Shown here piece after piece: positions 8,906-18,231 of a DNA stretch of 64,000 bases. Within the stretch, counting starts at the first letter, position 1. Each line of letters opens with the position of its first letter. Origin of the DNA: Pedobacter panaciterrae (GTDB taxonomy: Bacteria; Bacteroidota; Bacteroidia; Sphingobacteriales; Sphingobacteriaceae); contig NZ_LGEL01000022.1 in NCBI RefSeq assembly GCF_001636695.1, positions 1 to 64,000 on the forward strand. Reading direction: 5' to 3'. The position numbers and the translations under genes were made by a program. The notes under the pieces are model-generated. The model ran no database searches. It saw only the letters and a list, made by a program, of their open reading frames with translations, and had not been told where the DNA came from.

Positions 8906-9547
8906 TTACTCAACCTTATTCCAACCCGTATGTATTGTTAAATATGTACTATTTACAGATACATTTTTAGGGTGTACCGTAATAGCAGTAGTAAAAAATT
9001 GATCTCCTTTATTCCTTACATCAAAGGCTATTCCTTCATTCTCTGCATCATAAACAACAAGAGTATCTTTCTTAACAGTATTCACATAAACTGCTGCTCT
9101 TTTTACATTAGGAAAAACTGCCTTTATCTCATCTAAAGATACACCAATTCGTAGCCCCTTGTCAGTTCTGTAATTAGAAGCACTTACCATGATCTGTTTC
9201 ACATCTTTAGCAAACATTGTACTGTCCTTATAAGACGAATAAACAGATAACTCTCCTTTTTTTGTATCGGTTGAATCTCTAAGATACCATATACCCCAGG
9301 CCTTCCCCATGGCGGCGTCACCATCATTTGGATTACCTAAAATCTTAAATACCTTTTGCATGTCCTGTCCAAGAAACACTTTATCAATCGACTTACCCGG
9401 AACAATCATCAGATCTCCTGAATATTCTGGAAATGCTCCGACAGGAAGATGACTCTCTTTGCCCTCTTCTTCTACCTTTTTATTTGGTTCATTGCAGCCC
9501 AAAACCAGAGCCAGCAAAAAAACGCTTAAAATATTGAATTGTCTCAT
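8906..9547 (-). CDS. Predicted lipoprotein of unknown function
   Basis: I do not recognise a family. The start ATG at 9547 gives MRQFNILSVFLLALVLGC, a lipoprotein signal peptide whose lipobox (LVLGC) puts the modified cysteine at about residue 18. The longer frame starting at 9592 would place extra hydrophobic sequence before the signal and is less likely. The mature part (about 195 residues) is globular and charged near its N terminus (NEPNKKVEEEGKESH), with a segment IDKVFLGQDMQKVFKILGNP that resembles the start of small periplasmic SmpA/BamE-like or YxeA-like folds, though this is only an impression. It is probably anchored in the outer membrane facing the periplasm, and is a single-gene unit. 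Confidence 0.72.
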   Translation of the reverse strand: MRQFNILSVFLLALVLGCNEPNKKVEEEGKESHLPVGAFPEYSGDLMIVPGKSIDKVFLGQDMQKVFKILGNPNDGDAAMGKAWGIWYLRDSTDTKKGELSVYSSYKDSTMFAKDVKQIMVSASNYRTDKGLRIGVSLDEIKAVFPNVKRAAVYVNTVKKDTLVVYDAENEGIAFDVRNKGDQFFTTAITVHPKNVSVNSTYLTIHTGWNKVE

Positions 9548-9649
9548 AGCAACATAAAGGTAAAAAAACCATGCCAATAATAGATTGATCAAAAAACCGG
9601 GCCTTTTTATTTAATTTAGCAACGATGGAATCATCCTAAAAATAGCTCA

Positions 9650-11332
9650 ATGGAAAACAAGACTATCGCCCGTACCCTACGTCTGCTGTCTCAATTAATG
9701 GAACTGCACAATGAAAATCCTTTTAAAATAAAATCAGTAGCAAATGCTGCTTTCAAAGTAGATAAACTACCATATACCATTAAAGATAAAACACTCGAAG
9801 AAATTGCCCAGATCGATGGTCTTGGCAAAAGTATATCATCAAAAGTATGGGAGTTGCTGCAAACAGGTTCTATGGCAGAGCTTCAGACTATCCTCGCTGA
9901 AACTCCTGAAGGCATTGTAGAAATGCTTGGAATTAAAGGTATAGGTCCAAAAAAGATAGCAGTTATATGGAAAGATCTTGCCATCGAAAACATCGGCGAG
10001 CTTTACTATGCCTGTAATGAAAACAGGCTGATCGAGGCAAAAGGCTTCGGTTTAAAAACACAGGAAGAGATCAAAAAAGTCATTGAATTTCAGATGGCAG
10101 CGCACGGTAAATTCCTGTATGCACATACAGAAGGGTTTTTGAACAAGTTATTTGAAGATCTTGCCGTATGGCTTAGAAATATTAGCGGAGAACCACTTTT
10201 AGGCGTTGCCGGAGCATACCGCCGCTGTCTGGAAATTATTGAAGAAATAGAACTCGTAATTGGCGCCGAAAATATCGAAGAAGTAGTTACAGGAATATCA
10301 GAATTTAAGGCTTTACAATTTGAAGCACAAGGCGATATACTTATAGCACACAGCCCAACAGGTCTAAAAGTCAAACTTTATGTAGTAGCAAAACAAGATT
10401 TTTACCTCAATTGGTTTAAATTAACGGGCAATGAAAAACATGTTTCAGATGTTTTATCCCTGGCTGGTAACGGACCATTTAGCGATGAGCAATCTATCTA
10501 TCAAAAAGCAGGTTTAACTTTTGTTGAACCTGAACTTAGAGAAGGCTTAAATGAAATTGATTTGGCAAAGGCAAACAAACTGCCCCGGTTAATTACCTAT
10601 AAAGATCTAAAAGGAAGTTTACACAACCACTCTACCTGGAGCGACGGAGTGCACACACTTGAACAGATGGCTCTTTATTGCAAAGATAACCTGCAATTGG
10701 AATATCTTGGAATTTGTGATCACTCGAAATCTGCATTTTATGCTAATGGCCTGAACGAACAACGCGTTTATGCACAACACCAGGAGATTGATGCACTAAA
10801 TGCTAAACTTGCCCCATTTAAAATATTTAAGGGAATAGAGAGCGACATCCTTTTCGATGGTTCATTGGACTATAGTAATGATATCCTTAAAACTTTTGAT
10901 TTTGTAGTCGCATCCGTACACAGCATCTTACGCATGGATGAAGAAAAAGCTACTTCAAGATTAATAACAGCAATTGAAAATCCATATACGACAATCTTGG
11001 GGCACCCTACCGGTAGATTATTGCTCAGCAGAAAGGGTTATCCAATTGATTATGCTAAAGTAATTGACGCTTGTGCTGCAAATAATGTAGTTATAGAAAT
11101 TAATGCCAACCCATTACGTCTGGATCTCGACTGGCGCTGGCATCGTTATGCTCTTGAAAAAGGTGTTATCTTATCTATAAATCCGGATGCGCACAGAACC
11201 GAAGGCTTCCATGATATGAAGTATGGTGTACTTGTAGGCAGAAAAGGAGGTCTGGAGGCTAAACAATGCTTAAATAGTTATTCTGTGAATGAAATAGCAG
11301 ATCATTTTAAAAACAGGATCAACAATATTTAA
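9650..11332 (+). CDS. polX: PolX-family protein with PHP domain; polymerase site degenerate
   Basis: The 560-residue layout is that of bacterial DNA polymerase X: helix-hairpin-helix segments (DGLGKSISSKVWELL about 56-70; IKGIGPKKIAVIW about 94-106), a Pol-beta-like nucleotidyltransferase region (about 150-300) and a C-terminal PHP phosphoesterase domain. The PHP metal ligands look intact: HNHSTWSDG (about 325), DHSKS, GIESDI, SVHS, GHPTGR, INANP and NPDAH. In the polymerase palm, however, the family GSxRRxxExxxDxD motif reads GAYRRCLEIIEEIEL, so both catalytic aspartates are glutamates, and the third (VDLRVV in the family) reads VKLYVV. It is therefore expected to keep nuclease or phosphoesterase activity, with polymerase activity unlikely. 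It stands alone upstream of the heptose cluster. Confidence 0.9.
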   Translation: MENKTIARTLRLLSQLMELHNENPFKIKSVANAAFKVDKLPYTIKDKTLEEIAQIDGLGKSISSKVWELLQTGSMAELQTILAETPEGIVEMLGIKGIGPKKIAVIWKDLAIENIGELYYACNENRLIEAKGFGLKTQEEIKKVIEFQMAAHGKFLYAHTEGFLNKLFEDLAVWLRNISGEPLLGVAGAYRRCLEIIEEIELVIGAENIEEVVTGISEFKALQFEAQGDILIAHSPTGLKVKLYVVAKQDFYLNWFKLTGNEKHVSDVLSLAGNGPFSDEQSIYQKAGLTFVEPELREGLNEIDLAKANKLPRLITYKDLKGSLHNHSTWSDGVHTLEQMALYCKDNLQLEYLGICDHSKSAFYANGLNEQRVYAQHQEIDALNAKLAPFKIFKGIESDILFDGSLDYSNDILKTFDFVVASVHSILRMDEEKATSRLITAIENPYTTILGHPTGRLLLSRKGYPIDYAKVIDACAANNVVIEINANPLRLDLDWRWHRYALEKGVILSINPDAHRTEGFHDMKYGVLVGRKGGLEAKQCLNSYSVNEIADHFKNRINNI

Positions 11333-11354
11333 TCATTATAAAAGCCATTATGCT

Positions 11355-11362
11355 TACCTTTG
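11355..11362 (+). promoter_or_regulatory. Candidate -7 promoter element of the heptose cluster
   Basis: TACCTTTG matches TAnnTTTG, 15 bp before the ATG at 11377, which would give a very short leader. It follows the polX stop by about 20 bp, suggesting that the heptose genes form their own transcription unit. No obvious -33 TTG. Confidence 0.42.
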
Positions 11363-11376
11363 ACCTATAATAGAGC

Positions 11377-12357
11377 ATGCTAAAAGAAAAACTACATAAT
11401 GCACATCACAATAATCCAGCTCCGGATATATTAGTTATAGGCGATCTCATGTTAGATCACTACATCTTTGGGTCAGCCAGCAGATTATCACCAGAAGCAC
11501 CAGTACCAATTCTAAACGCACATAGGGAATCAAAAATAATTGGTGGTGCAGCAAACGTGGCCAGCAACCTGATTGATCTTGGAGCTAAAGTTCACCTTGC
11601 CGGAATTGTTGGCAATGACCTGTTTGCTGAAGATGTTATAAATATTTTAACAACAAAAGGCATAGGTGATCAGTTGATTATAAAGGATGAAAGCAGAGTA
11701 ACTACCGTAAAAACACGGGTTATTGCAGGAAATCATCAAATTGTTAGAATAGACAAGGAAGATACCCACAATATTTCTACTGAACTGGAAGAATCATTTT
11801 TTTCTTTTATTTCCCCCTATATCGAAAAAGCAGATATTATAGTCCTTTCCGATTACAATAAAGGTCTGCTTACCCCAGCCCTATCTTTAAGGATCATATG
11901 TTATTGCCAGTCGCTTGGAAAAAAGACCCTTGTAGATCCAAAAGGGATGGATTATAGCAAATATGAAGGTGCTTTTCTAATTAAACCAAATAGGAAAGAG
12001 CTTGCGGAAGCTGCCAAAGCCGAAAAAATCAATTCTAATGAAGATTTAATTAAAGCAGCTCACGTTATTCTTGATGCCACTAAAGCCGCTTACCTGATCG
12101 TAACACTTTCTGAGGCGGGAATAGCAATTATCACTAAAGAAGATTATAAAATAATACCTGTTGCAGCCACTGAAGTTTATGACGTAACAGGAGCTGGCGA
12201 TACTGTAATAGCTACTTTGGCCTATTGCCTTTCACTAGGTTTTAGTGTTGAAGAAGCGGCAACTATAGCCAATTACGCAGCATCAATCGTGATCAAACAT
12301 ATTGGCAGTGCAACTACCAGCATCGATGAAATTATTGCATCTTTAAAAACCAATTAA
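11377..12357 (+). CDS. rfaE1: D-glycero-beta-D-manno-heptose-7-phosphate kinase (HldE kinase domain)
   Basis: A PfkB-family sugar kinase of 326 residues. It corresponds to the N-terminal half of E. coli HldE, which makes heptose 1,7-bisphosphate for ADP-heptose synthesis. Visible motifs are [28 protein letters not shown] (about 18-45), [21 protein letters not shown], the acceptor and ATP-side [20 protein letters not shown], and the C-terminal catalytic [20 protein letters not shown] with the base aspartate. The adenylyltransferase half is encoded separately two genes downstream. The spacing to gmhA is only 5 bp, so this is an operon. Confidence 0.92.
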   Translation: MLKEKLHNAHHNNPAPDILVIGDLMLDHYIFGSASRLSPEAPVPILNAHRESKIIGGAANVASNLIDLGAKVHLAGIVGNDLFAEDVINILTTKGIGDQLIIKDESRVTTVKTRVIAGNHQIVRIDKEDTHNISTELEESFFSFISPYIEKADIIVLSDYNKGLLTPALSLRIICYCQSLGKKTLVDPKGMDYSKYEGAFLIKPNRKELAEAAKAEKINSNEDLIKAAHVILDATKAAYLIVTLSEAGIAIITKEDYKIIPVAATEVYDVTGAGDTVIATLAYCLSLGFSVEEAATIANYAASIVIKHIGSATTSIDEIIASLKTN

Positions 12358-12362
12358 TATCC

Positions 12363-12917
12363 ATGGTATTAAACGAATTAAACCATCATAAGCTAACCAT
12401 TGAGAAAGTCATTGCGAACCTTGTACCTCAAATTGAGAGCAGTTGTAAACTAATTACAGACACCCTGCTTTCAGGTGCTAAAGTTTTGTTAGCCGGAAAT
12501 GGCGGAAGCGCTGCTGATGCACAACATATTGCAGCAGAGCTTACCGGAAGGTTTGTTAAAGAACGCAAGGCCTTACCTGCCATTGCACTTACGGTTGATA
12601 CTTCAGCGCTAACTGCAATAAGCAATGATTATGGTTACCATAGCGTATTTGAACGTCAGCTACACGCACTAGCCAACCCCTCAGATCTGTTTATTGCAAT
12701 ATCTACAAGTGGCAATAGCGCAAATATTGTAAACGCTTTAAAAGCAGCAAAAGAAATTGGGTGCAAAACGCTGGGGCTTTCCGGCAGAGACGGTGGTCAG
12801 ATGAATGAACTCTGCGACATAAATATTGTAATCCCTGAAGACAATACTGCCAGAATACAGGAAATGCATATCCTTATTGGACACATTCTTTGCACCGCAG
12901 TAGATCAATCGTATTAA
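12363..12917 (+). CDS. gmhA: Phosphoheptose isomerase (sedoheptulose 7-phosphate isomerase)
   Basis: A SIS-domain protein of 184 residues that converts sedoheptulose 7-phosphate to D-glycero-D-manno-heptose 7-phosphate, the first step to ADP-heptose. Diagnostic segments are [24 protein letters not shown] (about 41-64), [18 protein letters not shown] (about 75-92), [22 protein letters not shown] (about 112-133) and [19 protein letters not shown] near the end. It lies between the kinase and adenylyltransferase of the same pathway. Confidence 0.93.
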   Translation: MVLNELNHHKLTIEKVIANLVPQIESSCKLITDTLLSGAKVLLAGNGGSAADAQHIAAELTGRFVKERKALPAIALTVDTSALTAISNDYGYHSVFERQLHALANPSDLFIAISTSGNSANIVNALKAAKEIGCKTLGLSGRDGGQMNELCDINIVIPEDNTARIQEMHILIGHILCTAVDQSY

Positions 12918-12919
12918 TT

Positions 12920-13420
12920 ATGGCAAAAGATTCAAAACACACTCTTGTACAAAAAATAGTGTCTAAAGATACTTTAGTTGATAAGGCCCGTAAGTGGAAA
13001 GCTGAAGGTAAAAAGATAGTATTTACAAACGGCTGTTTTGACATCGTACACCCTGGCCATATTACTTATCTCGGCGAAGCAGCCGATTTAGGAGATGTAT
13101 TGGTTGTAGGCTTAAATACTGATAATTCTGTATGCAAACTGAAAGGCGAGAACAGACCTATAAATAATGAATTTAGTCGCACACAACTTATTGCATCTAT
13201 GTTTTTTGTTGATGCCGTTGTACTTTTTAGCGAAGATACTCCCCTTGATTTAATCAATGCAGTTCAACCTGATGTATTGGTTAAAGGTGGAGATTACAAC
13301 CTGGAAAATATTGTTGGTGCAACAGAAACAATTGCTAATGGAGGCGAAGTCAAGGTACTTAACTTCCTGCCGGGTTACTCTTCAACAAGTATCATAGAAA
13401 AAATAAAAGGTTCACAATAA
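12920..13420 (+). CDS. rfaE2: D-glycero-beta-D-manno-heptose 1-phosphate adenylyltransferase
   Basis: A cytidylyltransferase-like nucleotidyltransferase of about 166 residues, equivalent to the C-terminal half of HldE. The nucleotide-binding signature is FTNGCFDIVHPGHITYLGEA (HxGH type), followed by VVGLNTDNSVCKLKGENRPI, DVLVKGGDYN and GYSSTSIIEKI. The ATG at 12920 directly follows the gmhA stop; the longer frame from 12890 would overlap gmhA and has no family similarity. The phosphatase (GmhB) and epimerase (HldD) of the pathway are not in the window. Confidence 0.93.
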   Translation: MAKDSKHTLVQKIVSKDTLVDKARKWKAEGKKIVFTNGCFDIVHPGHITYLGEAADLGDVLVVGLNTDNSVCKLKGENRPINNEFSRTQLIASMFFVDAVVLFSEDTPLDLINAVQPDVLVKGGDYNLENIVGATETIANGGEVKVLNFLPGYSSTSIIEKIKGSQ

Positions 13421-13432
13421 GAAATTATTGAT

Positions 13433-14413
13433 TTGAAAACACCTAAAAAGATTATTGTAATAAGGTTTAGTTCAATGGGGGACATCATTTACACAACTCC
13501 CGTAGTAAGGTGCCTTAAAGAACAATTACCCGACTGCGAAATACATTTCCTCACCAAGCCCGCATTCAAATACATTTATCAAAACAACCCCTACTTAACT
13601 AAGCTTCATACGCTTAAACCAAAGTTATCTGACACTATTAAAGACATTAAAGCAGAAAACTTTGACCTGATCATAGACCTGCACAATAACTTGCGTACTT
13701 CTATCATCAAATTCAAAACCGGACTTCCTTCTTCTACTTATAAAAAGGATAGAATAAGCAAATGGCTGGCACTAAAATTCAAATGGAATAGATTTATTTC
13801 GGGAAAGCATCTGGTAGACAGATATCTTGAAACAGTAAAATTCCTGGGTGTAAAAAATGACGATAAGCCTATTGATTATTATATCTCTAAAGAATATCAT
13901 TTATCAGAATTTTTGCCACCCTCACACCAGGAAAAATTTGTTGCATTTGTTATCGGTGCAACTCATTTTACAAAAAGATTGCCTAACGATAAGATCATCG
14001 AAATATGTAATAAAATAGATCTTCCGGTTATTTTATTGGGAGGCAATGATGTAAAAGACAATGCTGATATCATTAAGGAAGCTACAGGCGATAATGTATA
14101 CAGCACATGTGGAATTACAAATCTGGATCAATCCGTTTTCCTGATTTCCAAAGCACATAAAGTAATTGGCTTTGATACAGGGCTAACGCACATTTCAGAA
14201 GCGTTTGACAAACCTTTGGCCTCTATATGGGGTGGCACCACTCCTGATCTGCTAGGCGTACATCCATATAAAATTTCACACTCATTAATTGTCGGAGAAG
14301 ACCTGGCATGTAGACCGTGTTCAAAATTTGGTTTAGAAAAATGTCCACTAGGACATTTTAAATGTATGAAAAACATTCATACTGATAAGATTGTTAGTTT
14401 TATAAACTCATAA
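13433..14413 (+). CDS. Glycosyltransferase family 9 (heptosyltransferase-like)
   Basis: The 326-residue protein has the GT9 layout: N-terminal KKIIVIRFSSMGDIIYTTPVVRCLKEQLP with the conserved FSSMGD, a middle linker, and a C-terminal donor domain with FDTGLTHISEAFDKPLASIWGGT (about 245-267). GT9 enzymes transfer heptose from ADP-heptose to the lipopolysaccharide core, and the three preceding genes make that donor, so a heptosyltransferase role is likely. The start is the TTG at 13433; the next in-frame ATG (MGDIIY) would remove the conserved N-terminal strand. A cysteine-rich patch near the end (CRPCSKFGLEKCPLGHFKC) is common in this subfamily. Confidence 0.88.
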   Translation: MKTPKKIIVIRFSSMGDIIYTTPVVRCLKEQLPDCEIHFLTKPAFKYIYQNNPYLTKLHTLKPKLSDTIKDIKAENFDLIIDLHNNLRTSIIKFKTGLPSSTYKKDRISKWLALKFKWNRFISGKHLVDRYLETVKFLGVKNDDKPIDYYISKEYHLSEFLPPSHQEKFVAFVIGATHFTKRLPNDKIIEICNKIDLPVILLGGNDVKDNADIIKEATGDNVYSTCGITNLDQSVFLISKAHKVIGFDTGLTHISEAFDKPLASIWGGTTPDLLGVHPYKISHSLIVGEDLACRPCSKFGLEKCPLGHFKCMKNIHTDKIVSFINS

Positions 14414-14423
14414 GAACGCTTAT

Positions 14424-14924
14424 ATGAAGCAATTGCTATTAGTAAGACACGGTAAATCAGACTGGGGTAACTCCCATTTATCAGATTTCGACAGGCCATT
14501 AAATCCAAGGGGACACAGAAACGCACCAGAAATGGCGGCAAGGATACTTCAAAAAGACCTTGTTCCGCAATTATTGGTAAGCAGCCCTGCTTTAAGAGCA
14601 ATTACTACCGCCAGACATTTCTCGCAAGTATGGCACAAATCTCCCGATCAGATCAAAGAAGAAACTGCTATTTACGAAGCTGATACAAGTGCTCTTCTAA
14701 AAGTGGTAAATAAGCTCAGTAATAAGTATAACAGAGTAGCCATATTTGGACACAACCCGGGCTTTACAGATTTCGCAAACTATTTAAGTGATGCGGGCAT
14801 CTATAACATCCCTACCTGCGGAATTGTAATGATTGAGTTTCCTACAGATGACTGGGCAGAAATTAGTCACTTTGGTGGAACGCTAATTGAATTCGATTCC
14901 CCCAAAAGTACTGATGAGGACTAA
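14424..14924 (+). CDS. sixA: SixA-type histidine phosphatase
   Basis: A 166-residue member of the histidine phosphatase (phosphoglycerate mutase-like) superfamily. The catalytic histidine is in LLLVRHGKSDWGN (RHG motif, residues 6-18), and the second in FGHNPGFTDFANYL (about 110-123). In E. coli, SixA removes phosphate from phosphohistidine proteins. The cytoplasmic target here is unknown. It follows the GT9 gene by 10 bp and may belong to the same transcript. Its stop overlaps that of the convergent amn gene by 4 bp. Confidence 0.88.
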   Translation: MKQLLLVRHGKSDWGNSHLSDFDRPLNPRGHRNAPEMAARILQKDLVPQLLVSSPALRAITTARHFSQVWHKSPDQIKEETAIYEADTSALLKVVNKLSNKYNRVAIFGHNPGFTDFANYLSDAGIYNIPTCGIVMIEFPTDDWAEISHFGGTLIEFDSPKSTDED

Positions 14925-15784
14925 AAATGAAGGTGCTTCACAGTAAGCCCGTTATTAATTAGTTGCATAAGCGAGTCCACTCCTATTCTTAAGTGCGTTT
15001 CCACGTAATTTGTGGTTACACTGCTATCGCTTTCTGCTGTTTTCACTCCCTCAGGAATCATTGGCTGATCAGAAACCAGCAGCAAAGCTCCTGTAGGTAT
15101 TTTATTGGCAAACCCAGTAGTAAAAATAGTTGCAGTCTCCATATCTACCGCCATTGCACGTAAACCTTTCAAATATTTTTTAAAGTTCTTGTCGTGTTCC
15201 CAAACCCTGCGGTTGGTGGTATAACAGGTTCCTGTCCAATAATCTCTGGAGTGATCTCTTATTGTTGTTGATATTGCTTTCTGCAAGGCGAATGCAGGCA
15301 ACGCAGGTACTTCTGCGGGCAGGTAATCATTTGATGTCCCCTCTCCTCTTATGGCTGCAATTGGTAAAATCAAATCACCCAGCTGGTTTTTCTTTTTTAA
15401 CCCACCACATTTACCTAAAAACAAAACTGCCTTAGGTGAAATTGCAGTAAGCAGATCCATCATAGTAGCAGCCATTGGACTTCCCATACCAAAATTGATA
15501 ATGGTAATGCCGTTTGCCGTTACACTTTGCATTGGCTTATCTAATCCTAAAATAGGTGCGTTACCGTTCCACTCAGAGAACATTTGCACGTATTTACTAA
15601 AGTTGGTTAGCAATATGTACTCTCCGAACTCTTCTAATGGTCTTCCGGTATATCTTGGCAACCAGTTCTTAACAATTTCTGATTTAGATTTTAAACCCCC
15701 TTTTACCGGAGATTCTACTTCCTTTCTTTTTTTAGCTCTAGCTACTGCTTTTTCATCTTTTTTTACGTCTTTTTCTTCGTTCAT
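14921..15784 (-). CDS. amn: AMP nucleosidase
   Basis: The 287-residue enzyme hydrolyses AMP to adenine and ribose 5-phosphate. It belongs to the nucleoside phosphorylase-like superfamily, as shown by NFGMGSPMAATMMDLL (about 96-111), VLFLGKCGGLKKKNQLGDLILP, and the ribose and purine site AVDMETATIFTTGF (about 212-225) with VSDQPMIPEG. It is the short form found in Bacteroidota, lacking the N-terminal domain of the 484-residue E. coli Amn. The first 30 residues are almost all Lys, Glu, Ala and Arg and look disordered. Confidence 0.92.
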   Translation of the reverse strand: MNEEKDVKKDEKAVARAKKRKEVESPVKGGLKSKSEIVKNWLPRYTGRPLEEFGEYILLTNFSKYVQMFSEWNGNAPILGLDKPMQSVTANGITIINFGMGSPMAATMMDLLTAISPKAVLFLGKCGGLKKKNQLGDLILPIAAIRGEGTSNDYLPAEVPALPAFALQKAISTTIRDHSRDYWTGTCYTTNRRVWEHDKNFKKYLKGLRAMAVDMETATIFTTGFANKIPTGALLLVSDQPMIPEGVKTAESDSSVTTNYVETHLRIGVDSLMQLINNGLTVKHLHF

Positions 15785-15821
15785 ATATTTATCCTTTCTT
15801 TTTATTCTTCTATAGTCTTCT

Positions 15822-15875
15822 ATTTAAGTCTTGTTATCCATTTAAGACTTGTTATCCATTTAAGACTTGTCATCC
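15822..15875 (+). repeat. 18-bp tandem repeat beside palindrome copy 2
   Basis: Three consecutive 18-bp units: ATTTAAGTCTTGTTATCC, ATTTAAGACTTGTTATCC, ATTTAAGACTTGTCATCC, then a decayed start of a fourth (ATTTGCAGTCTTC). The array ends about 20 bp before the palindromic element and lies upstream of the amn start. Confidence 0.87.
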
Positions 15876-15893
15876 ATTTGCAGTCTTCGGCTC

Positions 15894-15965
15894 CGTCATC
15901 TCGACGATAGGAGAGATCTCTTGAAGTAGCATAACCAAGAGGTCTCTCCTATCGTCGAGATGACG
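15894..15965. repeat. Dispersed palindromic element, copy 2
   Basis: 30-bp arms (15894-15923 and 15936-15965) with one mismatch and a 12-nt centre. The arm sequence matches copies 1, 3 and 4. It lies between the amn start and the clpX terminator. Confidence 0.92.
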
Positions 15966-16037
15966 AATTCAGTACTACCTCTTTGCATTTCCAATGCTCA
16001 AATTCTGTATAACAAACTACACACCTAAATAACAAGT

Positions 16038-16068
16038 TAAAAAAAAATCCCCGGTAAAACCGGGGATT
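16038..16068 (-). terminator. Intrinsic terminator of clpP-clpX
   Basis: On the minus strand ATCCCCGGT pairs with ACCGGGGAT around a TTT loop and is followed by an 8-9 nt T run. It begins 8 bp after the clpX stop. Confidence 0.92.
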
Positions 16069-16075
16069 TAAATTT

Positions 16076-17317
16076 CTAAGCAGCTTTTAACTTTTTAAAG
16101 TCGGCTTTCTCAAATTTCTCCACGGCGTAGTCGAGTGTAATGCTCAGTTCCTGGACACTAGCGTCCGATGGCACTTCAAACATCGCATCAAGCATAATCG
16201 CTTCACAAATAGAGCGTAGACCCCTTGCACCAAGTTTATACTCCATAGCCTTATCAACTATGAAATCCAGAACCTCATCTTCAAATACAAGCTTCACGTT
16301 CTCATATTCAAACAATTTCACATACTGGCGCAACAATGAATTTTTAGGCTCAGTAAGTATGTTGCGCAAAGCCTGTTTATCTAACGGGTTAAGGTGTGTT
16401 AAAACTGGTACACGACCAATAAGCTCTGGTATTAATCCGAATGATTTTAAATCCTGAGGAGTGATATACTTGTACAGGTTTTTAAGATCTAACTCATCAT
16501 CATCCTTTTTAACCTTATAACCCACAGCTTGCGTACGCAATCTGTTTGCTATTTTACGTTCAATACCGTCAAAAGCACCACCGCATATAAACAAGATGTT
16601 ATTTGTGTTTACAGGAATCATTTTCTGATCAGGGTGCTTACGACCACCCTGAGGTGGTACGTTCACTACAGTACCTTCTAATATCTTTAACAAGGCTTGT
16701 TGTACGCCTTCTCCAGATACATCTCTTGTGATCGAAGGATTATCACTTTTACGTGCAACCTTATCAACCTCATCAATATAAACGATACCACGTTCTGCCG
16801 AAGCCACATCATAATCAGCAGCCTGCAATAAACGTGTCAGTATACTTTCAACATCCTCTCCCACATAACCAGCTTCGGTAAGCACCGTTGCATCACATAT
16901 ACAAAAAGGCACATGCAATATCTTAGCAATGGTTTTAGCTAATAAAGTTTTACCTGTCCCGGTTTCACCTACCAGCATGATGTTAGATTTTTCAATCTCA
17001 ATCTCGTCGCCCTTATCAACCTTCTGACTTAACCTTTTATAGTGATTGTACACTGCCACTGAAAGTACTTTCTTAGCATCATCCTGACCAATAACATACT
17101 GATCAATGTGTGCTTTAATTTCCTGTGGTTTTAACAAGGTAATCGAAGGATCTAAAGCTTTACCTTTTTTGCTGCCCAGCTCCTGTACCAGAAGCTGATT
17201 AGCCTGAGCAACACATTTATCACAAATGTATGCATCAAGCCCTTCAATAAGCATTAAAGTATCCTGCTTACCTGAGCCACAAAAAGAGCAACGCGATTCT
17301 TTATTTTGTTTAGCCAT
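16076..17317 (-). CDS. clpX: ATP-dependent Clp protease ATP-binding subunit ClpX
   Basis: ClpX is the hexameric AAA+ unfoldase that feeds substrates to ClpP. The 413-residue protein has the N-terminal C4 zinc-binding domain (CSFCGSG...ICDKCV, about 10-36), Walker [13 protein letters not shown], the pore loop GYVGEDVE, Walker [11 protein letters not shown], the ClpP-docking loop region with [11 protein letters not shown], and sensor 2 [14 protein letters not shown] near the end. It begins 2 bp after the clpP stop, an operon arrangement seen in many bacteria, and ends at a strong terminator. Confidence 0.97.
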   Translation of the reverse strand: MAKQNKESRCSFCGSGKQDTLMLIEGLDAYICDKCVAQANQLLVQELGSKKGKALDPSITLLKPQEIKAHIDQYVIGQDDAKKVLSVAVYNHYKRLSQKVDKGDEIEIEKSNIMLVGETGTGKTLLAKTIAKILHVPFCICDATVLTEAGYVGEDVESILTRLLQAADYDVASAERGIVYIDEVDKVARKSDNPSITRDVSGEGVQQALLKILEGTVVNVPPQGGRKHPDQKMIPVNTNNILFICGGAFDGIERKIANRLRTQAVGYKVKKDDDELDLKNLYKYITPQDLKSFGLIPELIGRVPVLTHLNPLDKQALRNILTEPKNSLLRQYVKLFEYENVKLVFEDEVLDFIVDKAMEYKLGARGLRSICEAIMLDAMFEVPSDASVQELSITLDYAVEKFEKADFKKLKAA

Positions 17318-17319
17318 TT

Positions 17320-18015
17320 TTAATCTTTCTTACTACTAGCAACAAGTACCTCATCAATCATTCCAAAACCTTTAGCTTCTTCAGCTTTCATCCAGTAATC
17401 ACGGTCTGAAGCTTTCTCTACCCACTCATAAGATTGTCCGGAATGATTAGAAATGATATCGTACAGTTCCTTTTTTAATTTTAGCATTTCCCTTAGGTTG
17501 ATCTCCATATCAGAAGCTACACCCTGAGCACCTCCCGATGGTTGGTGAATCATCACACGTGAGTGAGGTAATGCAGCACGTTTCCCTTTAGCTCCTGCTA
17601 CCAATAAAACCGCTCCCATTGAAGCTGCCATACCGGTACAAATTGTAGCTACATCAGGTGTGATGTACTGCATGGTATCGTATATACCTAAACCGGCATA
17701 AACCGAACCACCTGGTGAATTGATATAAATCTGAATATCTCTATTGTTATCTGTAGACTGTAAAAACAACAATTGAGCTTGTATAATGTTAGCATTTCCG
17801 TCGTAAATAGCATCACCTAAAAAGATAATTCTATCCATCATTAAACGAGAAAAAACATCCATTTGAGCTACATTAAGCTGGCGTTCTTCAATGATATAAG
17901 GTGTCATGCTTTTTGGAGAGTTGTTTGTTGCTCCAATAAAACGATCAACATTTAAACCGTTTATACGGTGATGTTTAACTGCATATTTTCTAAACTCGTC
18001 TTTATCTATTTTCAT
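17320..18015 (-). CDS. clpP: ATP-dependent Clp protease proteolytic subunit ClpP
   Basis: The 231-residue serine peptidase forms the tetradecameric chamber of ClpXP. The nucleophile serine is in GMAASMGAVLLVAG (about 122-135), the histidine in HSRVMIHQPSGGAQG (about 146-160), and the aspartate side lies in the following helix. The first ~30 residues are an N-terminal extension rather longer than in E. coli. The start ATG at 18015 sits inside a 20-bp sequence that is repeated 51 bp further upstream. Confidence 0.96.
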   Translation of the reverse strand: MKIDKDEFRKYAVKHHRINGLNVDRFIGATNNSPKSMTPYIIEERQLNVAQMDVFSRLMMDRIIFLGDAIYDGNANIIQAQLLFLQSTDNNRDIQIYINSPGGSVYAGLGIYDTMQYITPDVATICTGMAASMGAVLLVAGAKGKRAALPHSRVMIHQPSGGAQGVASDMEINLREMLKLKKELYDIISNHSGQSYEWVEKASDRDYWMKAEEAKGFGMIDEVLVASSKKD

Positions 18016-18080
18016 AAGTTCTTATTTTTCTTTTATCGGTTATGAAGCTTCCTGAGGAGGTTTCATAAGTTCTTATTTTT
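18010..18080 (-). promoter_or_regulatory. Duplicated clpP leader with an 8-codon upstream frame
   Basis: The 20 bp TTTCATAAGTTCTTATTTTT occur at 18010-18029 (covering the clpP start) and again exactly at 18061-18080. On the minus strand the upstream copy provides an ATG at 18066 that opens a complete tiny frame, MKPPQEAS followed by TAA at 18042-18040, ending 24 nt before the clpP ATG. Because both starts share identical preceding sequence, both should be recognised equally well. The frame includes CCTCCT (two prolines), which could slow ribosomes. A leader-peptide role is an inference. Confidence 0.5.
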
Positions 18081-18156
18081 AATAATTGTCACCAAAGTAG
18101 CTAAACTAAATTGGTAATTTATTGTGGCATTGTAAAATTTGAATATCTTTTATATA

Positions 18157-18187
18157 AATAAGGCGGCCTTAATAAAGCCGCCTTATT
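18157..18187 (-). terminator. Intrinsic terminator-like hairpin after tig
   Basis: AATAAGGCGGC (18157-18167) pairs with GCCGCCTTATT (18177-18187), an 11-bp stem with a 9-nt loop, 45 bp past the tig stop. The T run on the minus strand is weak, so termination may be partial. Confidence 0.7.
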
Positions 18188-18231
18188 CTTAATACTATAA
18201 AATTAATAGTGTTTACTGTTACCAGCCCTTC

